DNA of 64,000 nucleotides from the NCBI RefSeq assembly GCF_030056815.1, contig NZ_JASHKR010000013.1, positions 46,618-110,617 of the forward strand, in the 5' to 3' direction. Within the stretch, counting starts at the first letter, position 1. Each line of letters begins with the position of its first letter. The notes under the pieces were generated by a model, which did no database searches, was not told where the DNA came from, and saw nothing but the letters and a program-made list of their open reading frames with translations. Positions 9,415-17,870 of the stretch are shown one piece after another. Source of the stretch: Rhodococcus sp. IEGM 1379. Its GTDB lineage: Bacteria > Actinomycetota > Actinomycetes > Mycobacteriales > Mycobacteriaceae. The position numbers were made by a program, and so were the translations under genes.

Positions 9415-10219
9415 ATAGGCTTAGTAGCGGCTCATTTTCCATGGCCATACGTCTGTATTGCGATATTTTTGCCTGCGATAGATCCCAACCCGCCCTCTGC
9501 CCGGAAGAGTATTGGAGTTCCGCCCCTCGATCACCGCATCGATCTCACGTCATCTGGGGTTGCGGTCTCGAGTTTTCAGCGAAGATCCGCCCAATTTCGT
9601 CCGGTTTCGTTGCTAAAGCTGACACTCCCCCTTCGCTGTGCTGCCGAGAAATTGAAGATTCTGCAGATGCACTGCAATCTACGAAACCCAGTTCGCCCCT
9701 TTCCTTAAGGGCGCGCTCTCCATCGGCGGGCCGAGTCGGGGCAGACCACAGTTCATTTCCTCGAAGAATCACCGCACTGCCGCGGCGGTAGCCATCGGAT
9801 AATTCAGAATCAGGAGATGCAAACACAAACTCGATCGGCCGGAGGGATCATTCCTGACGTGAGAATCGAGTGTGTTTAGTGCTGGCGATCGTACCTTCGT
9901 GGTCTGCTGGAGCTCAATTTTCGTTTCTTTGCAATTCGATGTCCGACTGAATCAGCCGCTTCGGCGGGTTCGAGGCGGCGAAGCGGATCGACTCAGTGGT
10001 AGATATTGCAACCTCGGCCCATAAGAAATCGTTGCGTGACGACAGAACTTCCGGTAACGGTAGCTCCCGATAGGCGCTCTTTCCGTGCCTCAGTGAACGA
10101 GCATCTTGAAAATCTGGAGGATCTCGATCGGATCGTTTTGAATGAACTACTGCTCCGTATGCCAATGAGCTTGTTGGCTTCTCGACTGGGAAGGTGCTTC
10201 TACCTGCAGTTATATCGAG
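9415..10219. other. No gene recognised
   Basis: About 800 bases between the palindrome and the long repeat array. Frames on either strand (for example 9545-9826 minus) show no family motif. The region may belong to the segregation or origin locus, but I see no further structure. Confidence 0.4.
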
Positions 10220-11047
10220 TGCATGCAGTGCATGTAGTGCGTGGTGTGCACGCACTGCGATTATTGCATGCTTTGCGTGCGCGATGTTCAGACGTGCTCC
10301 GCATGCATTGCATGCACTACATGCGGAGCGTGCGAGGCACGCAGCGCGCAGCGCGTAGCGCGTAGCGCATTGCATGCATGCGGAGCACTCACTGCATGTC
10401 GAGCATGCAATGCATGCAATGCATGCAATGCGTGGCACGTGATGCATGCACTGAACGCATGTATAGCTATGCGAGCGTGTCATGCGTCGCGTGCTGGCCA
10501 TGCATTGATTGCTTGACATGCTATGAACGCATTGCGTGCGCGTATTGCACAGAATGCGCGTAACGCATGGAGTGCAAAGAGAGCACACCACGCAAGCCGT
10601 GCATGGTGTGCAATGAATGCTGTGCTTGCAATCTGTGCAAGGCATGCGCCGCATGCGAGAGGTGCGCTGCGTGCGCACTGTGCACGACACGCAATGAATG
10701 CACTGCACGAACGGCGTGCATTACATGCGTGTTATGCTACGCGCGCACGTAATGCACAGTGTGCGTGCATAGCTCGCAGTGCTTGTCCCGCACCAAATGC
10801 ACGCACGACACGCAATGCGGGCAGTGCATGTAGCGCATGACAAGCACGCTATGCATGTCTAGCGTGCAACGCATGTCTTGCACGTAGAGCACCTGCCGCA
10901 TGCAATGCGAGCAATGCGGATTGTGCACGTACTGCATGCAATGCAAGCAATGCGGATTGTGCACGTACTGCATGCAATGCAAGCGATGCAGATTGTGCAC
11001 GTACTGCATGCCGTGCGTGTTTCGCGCGCAACGCACGCCACGCAAGT
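10220..11047. repeat. Long phased 9-bp tandem array upstream of parA (92 units)
   Basis: From 10220 to 11047 the sequence divides into 92 consecutive 9-mers. In the last 74 (10382-11047), 71 have GC at positions 4-5, with no insertion or deletion breaking the phase. The loose consensus is NNTGCATGC, containing the palindromes GCATGC and TGCA. Near the right end a 36-bp unit (four 9-mers ending in ACTGCATGC or AATGCGGAT) repeats almost exactly two and a half times (about 10901-11010). Because 9 is a multiple of 3, the array creates long spurious frames rich in Cys, His and Met, or with Ala at every third residue. It ends 27 bases before the parA start. A role as centromere and/or operator is inferred. 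Confidence 0.85.
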
Positions 11048-11074
11048 TTGAACACACTCGACGAAAGGTCCGCA

Positions 11075-11857
11075 ATGCAGCCACGCAAAATCGCACTGGG
11101 CAACCAGAAGGGTGGCGTCGGCAAAACAGCGTCCACACTCGGACTTGCCAGTGCCATCACCGCGGTCGGCGGGAAAGTCCTTGTTGTCGACATGGACCAG
11201 CAGGGCAACACCACCAGCGGACTCGGCGTGGAACTTGAAGACGGAATGCTGACGGCCTACCACCTGATGAACCAGACCAGGGAAGGCATTGCGGCTGAAG
11301 CGATCATCGCGACCCCCTGGGACGGCGTCGATCTAATTCCCGCCGATGAAGAACTCGGTAAAATCGAATCGGACGGGTCCAACGATCTCGTATTCCGCCT
11401 TGACGTCGCATTCGAGGGCCTGGACCTTTCGCCCTACGACGCAGTACTTTTCGACTGCCCACCCAACATGGGCAAGGTCCTTTTCGCGGTCCTTATTGCG
11501 GCAGACGGCGTCGTAGCCATTACAGAGCCGACCATCGACAGCGTCCGAGGAGTCCAGAAGCTCGAGCAGACCATCGATACCGTTCGTAAACGTGCCAACC
11601 CCAAACTTGCCTTTGACAAGATTGTGATCAGTCGCCGGCGTGTGACGGGTGAGCACGAGTTCCGCGAGAACGAACTCCGCGAAACATACGGCGACCTCGT
11701 GGCCAAGACGGTCATTCCGGAACTTGCAGCTCGCCAGGACGCGCATTCCAACCACACACCTATCCACCAGTTCAAGGGCGGAAAAGCGCTGACACTCAGG
11801 GTCGCTTACACGGATCTCCTCGCTGAACTGCCCGTCGTGATCGGAGCCACGGCATGA
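11075..11857 (+). CDS. parA: ParA-type partition ATPase
   Basis: A 260-residue ATPase of the MinD/ParA family that would drive plasmid segregation on the nucleoid. The deviant Walker A is NQKGGVGKTAST at residues about 9-20. Walker A' is VLVVDMDQQGNTTSGLG. Walker B is YDAVLFDCPPNMG. The short N-terminus without an HTH domain indicates a small, type Ib-like ParA. The ATG at 11075 has GAAAGG at 11063-11068 and gives the normal family N-terminus; the in-frame TTG at 11048 would add residues encoded by the array edge. The stop overlaps the next start as ATGA. The 9-bp array lies directly upstream. Confidence 0.92.
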   Translation: MQPRKIALGNQKGGVGKTASTLGLASAITAVGGKVLVVDMDQQGNTTSGLGVELEDGMLTAYHLMNQTREGIAAEAIIATPWDGVDLIPADEELGKIESDGSNDLVFRLDVAFEGLDLSPYDAVLFDCPPNMGKVLFAVLIAADGVVAITEPTIDSVRGVQKLEQTIDTVRKRANPKLAFDKIVISRRRVTGEHEFRENELRETYGDLVAKTVIPELAARQDAHSNHTPIHQFKGGKALTLRVAYTDLLAELPVVIGATA

Positions 11858-12165
11858 GCGTCAAACGCGAACCTGCGATCCGCAAAACTCACCCTGCCGA
11901 ACTCATCCCGGAACGACCCCCGAGAGGGGAGTCGGTGCCCGTCGTCGCGGCGCCTGCGGCCCCGGTGCCTGCCGATCCCAGTGGACGCAAGGACGAGGAG
12001 GAGAAGCTGTCGATGACGCACAACACCCGCATCAAGCCCTCCACCAAGGATCGCCTCCGACGTGGTGTCGACAAGTTGCGATACGAGACCGGTGATCGTG
12101 AGATCAGTGAAGCATCTATGACGGAAGCTGCGCTGGACGAGTATCTGAAAGCCAGGGGACTGTAG
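11854..12165 (+). CDS. Small ParB-like (RHH-type) partition partner
   Basis: 103 residues, start codon overlapping the parA stop (ATGA). The N-terminal half is proline-rich and probably disordered (RPPRGESVPVVAAPAAPVP). The C-terminal half (NTRIKPSTKDRLRRGVDKLRYETGDREISEASMTEAALDEYL) reads as strand-helix-helix, as in ribbon-helix-helix proteins that partner small ParAs. Such proteins bind arrays of short repeats and often repress their own operon. By analogy this one is the likely ligand of the 9-bp arrays on both sides of the operon. The RHH fold is inferred from pattern and operon position. Confidence 0.75.
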   Translation: MSVKREPAIRKTHPAELIPERPPRGESVPVVAAPAAPVPADPSGRKDEEEKLSMTHNTRIKPSTKDRLRRGVDKLRYETGDREISEASMTEAALDEYLKARGL

Positions 12166-12168
12166 CTA

Positions 12169-12213
12169 GCTGCATGCCATGCATGCATTGCGTGCGTGCA
12201 TTGCATGCACTGT
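12169..12213. repeat. Short 9-bp repeat patch after the par operon
   Basis: GCTGCATGC, CATGCATGC and ATTGCGTGC (12169-12195) continue the 9-bp pattern, followed by a one-base phase slip and another TGCATGCA-like unit. It starts four bases after the stop codon, so the par operon is bracketed by arrays. Confidence 0.65.
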
Positions 12214-12270
12214 GGGGTGGTTGATGTCGTGCCGATCGAGCAGTGAACGAAGCAGAGACTGAAGTTGCGC

Positions 12271-12289
12271 GCCTCGTTTCGTGCGAGGC
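12271..12289 (+). terminator. Possible hairpin terminator after the par operon
   Basis: GCCTCG (12271-12276) pairs with CGAGGC (12284-12289) around a 7-base loop. There is no U-run. It lies about 105 bases beyond the operon. The stretch from there to 12754 holds no recognisable gene. Confidence 0.35.
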
Positions 12290-12754
12290 ACGAGATATCG
12301 CCTCCCGTTACATCCGGGGACCGATTGCATTGCGTCGTGCGAGAGCAGTACGCAATCTTGCAACCTGACCTTCTGCTTCGGCCAGCCGACCTGTCGCGGT
12401 CATCTCATGGGTGAGTGCACTGCCCCTCCGCGGCTTACACACAATGGGTCTGTTGCGCGGACGGTGAACAAGGTGCCAAGTGTGCTTCTTTGGTCATTCC
12501 GTGAAACGGCGCACCTATGCATTCGCGAGGCGCGTGTATTGCGTCCAGACGTTTATCCGCCCGCATTTCACACGCAAAATGCCAGTTCAAGGCGCTCCCC
12601 GCCAGTTCCGAACGTATGAACGCACCAGTCGCAGGCCGGACATTGAAGGCAGGAAACGCAACCCCGACACCCGAACAATCAAAGAGGAGCCCCGCCGGCT
12701 GCAACCAGCGAGGCCCCAGACCGAGAACACCCCTTTAGGAAGGAAAACCCGATC

Positions 12755-13732
12755 ATGGGTGATTTTAGTCTGCGCGCTGCGCGGATCCAGCTTGGAGCAC
12801 TGATCGCCGCGCTTCTCATTGCAATCCTCATTGCAATCGGAATCACCACCGGCGCCTTCGTCCTCTCGTTCGCGGTGCAACGCGACCTTGCGCGACAGGG
12901 GACCTTGCCCGAAAACCTTGCATGGATTTTCCCTGTCATTGTCGACAGCGCGATCCTCGGATCCACGATCGCGATCGTCATCTTGAGCAAGCTCAAAATG
13001 AGCAAATGGGACAAAGGCTTCTACATCGCTCTGGCTGTCACGGTCGTCGCGATCAGCATCCTCGGCAACGCCTACCATGCATTCCATGCCGCATTCGAAG
13101 CGCAAAGTCAGGTTGCAGCAGGAACCGATATCGGATTTGTTCCTCTCGACCCGGCCATCGCTGCGCTCATTGCGATTATTCCGCCGGCACTCGTGCTTGC
13201 ATTCACGCACGGACTCGGGGTCCTCATCAAAGCGACGGGCATCGCGTACACCGACTACAAAACGCAAGCCGATGAACACGCCGCGCAAGGCGCGGCACCC
13301 ACAGCGCTGGAGAACCAGAACTCACACAAACCGGTGACCGCCGTTGCGCAACACCTGCCTGCGATCGAAGAGCCGCAGAAAATCGCTGTCCGTGTCCATC
13401 CACCGCACCTTTCGGTAGGCGACACGGTCGTCGACGTCATGGACCCGCCCGCAACGAAACCGGATCTGTCCGCCGATCTGGACTGGTTCATCACGCAATC
13501 CGACTTACCCGCTGCAGTCAAAGACACCGCGCGCCGCAAACTTGCGGACCCAAACCTCACCTGGGAATTCATCGCTCAGACATCAAACCCGCCTGTTGCT
13601 ACGTCAACTTCCTGGCGGCGTTACGAAAAGTTCGACACAGCGGCCCGCGCGGCCGGCTTCGAAAACCCGCCACTGATCGATATGCGAGCATCGGATATCG
13701 ACTGCGCTGACGATCTCATCGCCTCGGCCTGA
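12755..13732 (+). CDS. DUF2637 membrane protein (Spd-like)
   Basis: 325 residues with four hydrophobic segments at about residues 11-35, 51-75, 86-106 and 131-155. The pattern IFPVIVDSAILGSTIAIV with LGNAYHAFHA is typical of DUF2637, a family on actinobacterial conjugative plasmids sometimes annotated as SpdA/SpdB, with a suspected role in plasmid spread. The C-terminal half is soluble: a Pro/Ala-rich linker and a small helical region (WFITQSDLPAAVKDTARRKLADPNLTWEFIAQ) that looks like a DNA- or protein-binding module. The ATG at 12755 follows AGGAAGG at about 12737-12743. It stands alone between par and the toxin-antitoxin pair. A transfer role is inferred from family context. Confidence 0.75.
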   Translation: MGDFSLRAARIQLGALIAALLIAILIAIGITTGAFVLSFAVQRDLARQGTLPENLAWIFPVIVDSAILGSTIAIVILSKLKMSKWDKGFYIALAVTVVAISILGNAYHAFHAAFEAQSQVAAGTDIGFVPLDPAIAALIAIIPPALVLAFTHGLGVLIKATGIAYTDYKTQADEHAAQGAAPTALENQNSHKPVTAVAQHLPAIEEPQKIAVRVHPPHLSVGDTVVDVMDPPATKPDLSADLDWFITQSDLPAAVKDTARRKLADPNLTWEFIAQTSNPPVATSTSWRRYEKFDTAARAAGFENPPLIDMRASDIDCADDLIASA

Positions 13733-13751
13733 GTCAAGTAGATCGACCTCG

Positions 13752-13766
13752 CGAGGCTTTGCCTCG
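13752..13766 (+). terminator. Short hairpin after the DUF2637 gene
   Basis: CGAGGC and GCCTCG around a TTT loop, 19 bases after the stop codon. There is no U-tract. It is a weak terminator candidate. Confidence 0.35.
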
Positions 13767-13835
13767 GCCTGATCGTGGCCGTGACTATTTGGCTTCGCGT
13801 AGTGGAGTGTTTCGGAAGCCTTTTGAATCCCAGAT

Positions 13836-13843
13836 TGGTACCA
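13836..13843. promoter_or_regulatory. TGGTACCA palindrome before the antitoxin start
   Basis: A perfect 8-bp palindrome within ATTGGTACCATTT ends 7 bases before the ATG of the antitoxin. Autoregulation by an RHH antitoxin through such a site is usual for these loci, so this is a candidate operator. Confidence 0.4.
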
Positions 13844-13850
13844 TTTAGGT

Positions 13851-14084
13851 ATGAGCACGCAGATCGCGGTACGGCTACCCGACGAGATGGTGGCATTCCT
13901 CGATGGTGAAGTGACCAGTCATCGAGCGTCGTCACGTGCAGCTTTGGTGCTACGTGCGCTCGAGCGTGAACGCCGCAGGCAGATCGCAGCCAGGGACGCA
14001 GAGATCCTCGCCAAGGTGTCGAGCGAGGATGATCTGGATTCTCTCGCCGTGTACGCCGAAGATCGATCGGCGGACCTGATCTGA
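13851..14084 (+). CDS. MazE-type RHH antitoxin
   Basis: 77 residues. The N-terminus MSTQIAVRLPDEMVAFLDGEV, followed by SSRAALVLRALERERRR, is a clear ribbon-helix-helix domain. The acidic C-terminal tail (KVSSEDDLDSLAVYAEDRSADLI) is the kind of extension that wraps a toxin. The stop overlaps the next ATG by one base (TGATG). It would neutralise the toxin downstream and repress the operon. Confidence 0.85.
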   Translation: MSTQIAVRLPDEMVAFLDGEVTSHRASSRAALVLRALERERRRQIAARDAEILAKVSSEDDLDSLAVYAEDRSADLI

Positions 14085-14383
14085 TGCGACCGATCCACGA
14101 AGCGAAGCTGGACAAAGTTCGCCCAGTCCTCGTGCTGACCCGGGAACTTGTGCGCCCGCACCTGACCCGCGTGAGCGTTGCGCCGATAACCACCACCATT
14201 CGAGGACTCTCCACCGAAGTGGCAGTAGGGCGCGCGAACGGCCTGGACGCAGACTCCGTGATCAACTGCGACAGCATCACGACCATCCCGGTGAGCGCGC
14301 TCGGGCCGGGAATCGGCTATTTCTTTCCAGCACAAGAAGAATCGCTGTCGGAAGCAATTCGCTCAGCCTTCGATCTCGAATGA
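14084..14383 (+). CDS. mazF: MazF/PemK-type toxin
   Basis: 99 residues matching the MazF/PemK endoribonuclease fold: RPIHEAKLDKVRPVLVLTRE at the N-terminus, TRVSVAPITTTIRGLSTEV with the conserved Thr-Thr region, then NGLDADSVINCDSITTIP, and a helical end. These toxins cut mRNA at short motifs. The target here cannot be told from sequence. With the antitoxin immediately before it, the pair would stabilise the replicon after segregation loss. Confidence 0.88.
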   Translation: MRPIHEAKLDKVRPVLVLTRELVRPHLTRVSVAPITTTIRGLSTEVAVGRANGLDADSVINCDSITTIPVSALGPGIGYFFPAQEESLSEAIRSAFDLE

Positions 14384-14411
14384 CGACCACAACTACCGCT
14401 GGGGGCGAACC

Positions 14412-16253
14412 ATGGCGCTGAAGAAAGGCGAGCAGTTCGCCCTCTTCGAACTCGACACGCCCGAGGCGGCCCCCGCAGTCACTGAACCGCTCCAACCTTC
14501 GCTGTTCGACCCCATCGGTGACGAAGAGCCCGAACAAGGTCAGTCGGACGCTGAACCCGACGGCGAGCCATCCGAATCCGCGACTCCGGATGGCAATGCA
14601 GAGGACGCAGAACTCGACGCTTCCGAACAACTCGACGACGTCGTATCTGTAACCACGACTCTGCCGCCGGCGGGGGAGAGTGCGGACGGGCACGCCGTCA
14701 TCGTCACCGCGGCAGGAACCTACACACCCTCCGGGCACGTCCTCACGGGACCGGTCGACTCCGTCGAAAAGCTCGACAAACTGATTCGCTGGGCAGCCCT
14801 GGCACCCCTCGGCGCCCCAGCGCAAATCTGGGTCGTCGGCATCGACGCCTGCGAGATGCTCGGATGGATCATCGACCCCGGCAACGAAGACGACGTCGAC
14901 GACATGGAAGTCCTCCGCACCCGCGCCGCCGAAGAACTCACCGGAGTCCTCCAAGCCGCACTCACCCCGATGCTGACCGCAGGGTGGGAACTGCGCGGAG
15001 ACCCCGGCCATGTCGTGCACCTGTCCCGCACCACCGGAAAATTCACATCCATGGTCGACATCGTCATCGAACCGTACGTATGGACCTACTGGAACAAAGA
15101 CTTCGGATGGGGCAACCGCGTGGGGGACATGGGGATCCTCGGATCACCCACCGCCGGAACATATCTCCCTGACGACGACCTCCCAGCTGCCCAAGAGCTC
15201 GGGCGCCGACTCGCATGGTGCGCACAGCATCTCGGAGTTCTCCCCGGGCCGACTCCGGCCCGTACGGGAGCGGCCGTGCTCGACAAGATCAAACGCGAAC
15301 GTACCCGCAGCGGCAAAGGCATCGTCGTCACTGCCGCCGGTCCCGTCCCGCCGCTCGACGGCGAACATCGTGGTGATCTCGAACCCGCGGTCGGCTGGAC
15401 CCGAGTCCCCGATCCCGAAGAGTTCGACGACGCGACCGTGCTGGTGTCGATCGACCAACGAGCCGCGTACCTCGCATCCGCGGGCATGCTCGAATTCGGC
15501 TACGGGAAACCGCGGCACCTCCGCGCAGAGGACGCAATGGATGCGGCAGAGGCCGTGAAAACCCCGTTCGGGCTCTGGCGCGTCACCCTGCCGGCGGGAA
15601 ACATGCTCGCCCTCCCAGACAAGCTGCCACTCCCGCACCCCCACATGCTCGCTGATCAACCCGTTCAAACGTGGATCACATCCGTCAGCCTCGACGCGTT
15701 CTGCGCTCCCGTTGCCGACGGCGGTATCGGAGCAGAACTCGACGATCTCGACATCACCGAAGCGTGGGTGTACCCGGAACAGGGCCGCGCACTGGACAAG
15801 TGGGCGAAAATCCTACGAGAAGCCCGCAAGGTAGCCGTCGACACCAACGACGCTGCCATCAAACGTTTCCTCGGTGCCTGCTACAAGGGGTACATCGGCC
15901 GAATGGTCAACCCCGACATGTGGACTGCGAAACAAATGCAACACCACCACCAGCCACTCTGGCGTGCAGCGATCATCGCGCACTGCCGCTGGCGCGGACG
16001 CCGCGTAGCCATGCGCATCGCCCGAGAAACCGGCCGCTGGCCACTGCGCACCGTCACCGACTCCTGGGTCTACCCCCTACCCGACAGGATCGATGTCGCT
16101 GACGACAGCGACGCACTCGGCAAGATGACCCTCGAAAAGCGCGCCGCACTGACCGATGATCTGGTGGCCGCGCTCACCGAAGCCCGCGATACACACGAGA
16201 TCAACCTCGCTATCAAGGCAGTCTTCGCCGACGACGATGAAGGAAACAACTAG
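14412..16253 (+). CDS. tap: Tap-like telomere-associated protein
   Basis: 613 residues. The first about 80 are acidic and low-complexity. The core resembles Tap of Streptomyces linear replicons: VLVSIDQRAAYLASAG, LPLPHPHM, QTWITSVSLDAF, then ITEAWVYPEQGRALDKWAKILREAR, CYKGYIGRMVNPDMW, HHQPLWRAAIIAHCRWRGRRVAM and TVTDSWVYPL. In Streptomyces, Tap binds telomeric 3' overhangs and recruits the terminal protein Tpg for end patching. The stop (TAG 16251-16253) shares one base with the GTG start of the next gene, matching a tap-tpg operon. A degraded second copy lies at 4728-4905. The assignment is by remembered family pattern and operon layout. Confidence 0.72.
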   Translation: MALKKGEQFALFELDTPEAAPAVTEPLQPSLFDPIGDEEPEQGQSDAEPDGEPSESATPDGNAEDAELDASEQLDDVVSVTTTLPPAGESADGHAVIVTAAGTYTPSGHVLTGPVDSVEKLDKLIRWAALAPLGAPAQIWVVGIDACEMLGWIIDPGNEDDVDDMEVLRTRAAEELTGVLQAALTPMLTAGWELRGDPGHVVHLSRTTGKFTSMVDIVIEPYVWTYWNKDFGWGNRVGDMGILGSPTAGTYLPDDDLPAAQELGRRLAWCAQHLGVLPGPTPARTGAAVLDKIKRERTRSGKGIVVTAAGPVPPLDGEHRGDLEPAVGWTRVPDPEEFDDATVLVSIDQRAAYLASAGMLEFGYGKPRHLRAEDAMDAAEAVKTPFGLWRVTLPAGNMLALPDKLPLPHPHMLADQPVQTWITSVSLDAFCAPVADGGIGAELDDLDITEAWVYPEQGRALDKWAKILREARKVAVDTNDAAIKRFLGACYKGYIGRMVNPDMWTAKQMQHHHQPLWRAAIIAHCRWRGRRVAMRIARETGRWPLRTVTDSWVYPLPDRIDVADDSDALGKMTLEKRAALTDDLVAALTEARDTHEINLAIKAVFADDDEGNN

Positions 16254-17050
16254 TGGCACTGCACCTTCCGAAGCCACGAACGAAGCAACCCGCGCAAAAG
16301 ACCGTCGGGCTCGACGGACTGAAAGTGTCCGTTTCTACGGCGGCGACCAGCGGGGTCGAAAAATCCAAAACCGTCAAAAGTGGTGGCCTGGCGGGCTTGA
16401 CCAGCAAAGTGTCCATCCGACAAATCCGAACCGAAATCGGCAACGACGGACTGCGCCAAGCAGCCATCGACGCCGGCAGGACACCGCCGTCGGACCGAAC
16501 GTTGCGACGGTGGGCTCAGCAGGGACGTATCCCACACCCAGAAGTCAACGAACGCGCCCAACGGCGCGCAGCAATTGAACGTCTCGGTGGAATCGACGCT
16601 GTCGCAAAGAAAATCGGGCGCTCACGATCCGCTGTATCCCGCTATCGGTCCGGCGAGACGAACGAACTGCGTGCTGACGCGAAGAAGAAACTCAAGAACG
16701 TCAAAGCCCACGACATCATGGACCGCGCCGGCGTGCTCCGCCCCGATGGCCAACCGAAGAAAGCGACGATCCGAGTCCGCGGGGGAGTGTCCGTCCGCAA
16801 CGGCTCCGAAGAAGGCTACGACTACCGGGTTCGGACACTGGATTTCGCGAATTCCGACAGTCCGTTCAGTGTCGACGAAACGCGTGAACTCGCGGCCGCG
16901 TTGGCAAACGACGATCATGCCCGCGTTGTGGCGATCCTTGAGCGGCACGCCACGATGGACTATCCCGAGAACAAGGGCTTCGATCAGTACGGTGACGCTT
17001 TCGGATTTCACTTCGATTCCATCGAGTCCGTCCACATCGACTGGACCTAA
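16253..17050 (+). CDS. tpg: Tpg-like terminal protein
   Basis: 265 residues from a GTG at 16253, with GAAGGA just upstream. Residues about 50-140 are DNA-binding: VSIRQIRTEIGNDGLRQAAIDAG, RTLRRWAQQGRIPHP, then GGIDAVAKKIGRSRSAVSRYRSG, a helix-turn-helix like the N-terminal region of Streptomyces Tpg. The C-terminus (AILERHATMDYP, FDQYGDAFGFHFDSIESVHIDW) matches the end of Tpg-type proteins. Tpg attaches covalently to the 5' end of linear replicons and primes end synthesis, with Tap as partner. It is longer than Streptomyces Tpg (about 185 residues). The attachment residue cannot be identified. A relic of its 3' end lies at 57490-57575. Confidence 0.7.
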   Translation: MALHLPKPRTKQPAQKTVGLDGLKVSVSTAATSGVEKSKTVKSGGLAGLTSKVSIRQIRTEIGNDGLRQAAIDAGRTPPSDRTLRRWAQQGRIPHPEVNERAQRRAAIERLGGIDAVAKKIGRSRSAVSRYRSGETNELRADAKKKLKNVKAHDIMDRAGVLRPDGQPKKATIRVRGGVSVRNGSEEGYDYRVRTLDFANSDSPFSVDETRELAAALANDDHARVVAILERHATMDYPENKGFDQYGDAFGFHFDSIESVHIDWT

Positions 17051-17074
17051 ATCGGTAGCTGCGGGGAATCCGAG

Positions 17075-17083
17075 TTATCCACG
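17075..17083 (+). promoter_or_regulatory. DnaA-box-like sequence after tpg
   Basis: TTATCCACG, one mismatch from the classical DnaA box, 25 bases beyond the tpg stop. The equivalent position after the tpg relic (57455-57463, minus strand) holds a perfect TTATCCACA, so the motif is conserved between the two copies. Confidence 0.4.
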
Positions 17084-17107
17084 GGCGGGTTGAGTGCCTC
17101 GAATGGT

Positions 17108-17617
17108 GCTGTCAAGTTGTTTGGGATGCAGCAGCTTTCGGGCGCAGCAGGGCATCACACGAAGCGGTGTTCAGACAGTGAGGGCCTGTTCGGTGACCTG
17201 ATCCCATACCTGGAATCGGGTGCGGATTTCGGTTCGATGGTCGGTGGCAGTCATACGGTGCCGCGGTGGGCGGAAGTGCGGGGAGATACGACTGAACGAG
17301 GCGAGAAACCTCTGGGTTGAGCCGCCGGTGCGGAAGCCTTTCATGGCGCGTTCGCGTTGCCGGGTCGGTTGATGGGAGTTCTCCGCGCGGTTGTTCACGT
17401 ATTTGTTTTGTCGGTGCTCAGTTGTCGACATCGGCTTCCGGTGCGCGACCCGGTAACTGGGTAGTTTGTCGGTGATCAGTACCCGCGGCGGGTGGTCTTG
17501 TTTCTTCACAAGTTTCCTGAAGAACCTGGTCGCAGCCTTACCGTCCCGTTTGGACTGGATGAGGATGTCGAGGACATTCCCGTGCTGGTCGCCTGCTCGC
17601 CACAAGTATTTCCGCAC
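17108..17617 (-). pseudogene. IS6-family transposase, N-terminus missing
   Basis: The frame 17171-17617 encodes the C-terminal two thirds of an IS6 transposase: RKYLWRAGDQHGNVLDILIQ, VLITDKLPSYRVAHR, ENSHQPTRQRERAMKGFR, SRISPHFRPPRH. The HTH and first catalytic Asp are gone. The left end TGTCAAGTTGTTTGG (from 17110) is present and matches the intact element at 50390-51198. Over their shared part the two copies are very similar by eye. At 17617 it abuts an IS110 fragment. Confidence 0.85.
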
Positions 17618-17653
17618 CCAGTGGTGATCCGATGACGAAAGGAGTTGGCCACC

Positions 17654-17870
17654 ATGGAACTACAGCACGAACGTTGCGCCGGAATGGACATCAGCAAACG
17701 TGATGCGAAGGTCTGTGTCCGCACCCCCGGCAGGAGAGCGGGGACCTTCGACAAGACCGTGACGGTCTGGGGATCGACCACGCGGGAGGTGGACCGGCTA
17801 CGTCGCTTTCTCCTCACCGAGGGCGTGAGCATGGTCGTCATGGAAGCGACCGGCGACAGGCACGTATTGC
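17654..17870 (+). pseudogene. IS110-family transposase, N-terminal fragment
   Basis: MELQHERCAGMDISKRDAKVCVRTPG, then TTREVDRLRRFLLTEGVSMVVMEATGD, is the start of the DEDD domain with the first catalytic Asp and the ATG/E motif. After about 17870 the family sequence stops and the 3' end of the esterase on the other strand begins. About 72 of the usual 400 or so residues remain. Confidence 0.8.

Noticed and set aside
10220..11047. CRISPR array
   Set aside because: The units are 9 bp with no spacers and there are no cas genes.
10241..11138. Cys/His-rich frames on both strands that look like metal-binding repeat proteins
   Set aside because: They arise from the 9-bp repeat, whose period is a multiple of three, so all frames show regular residue patterns. 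No ribosome site, no conserved start, and frames on both strands are equally open.
15010..15668. Long alternative frames across the tap-like gene
   Set aside because: They are shadows of the tap frame in GC-rich sequence and have no family motif.
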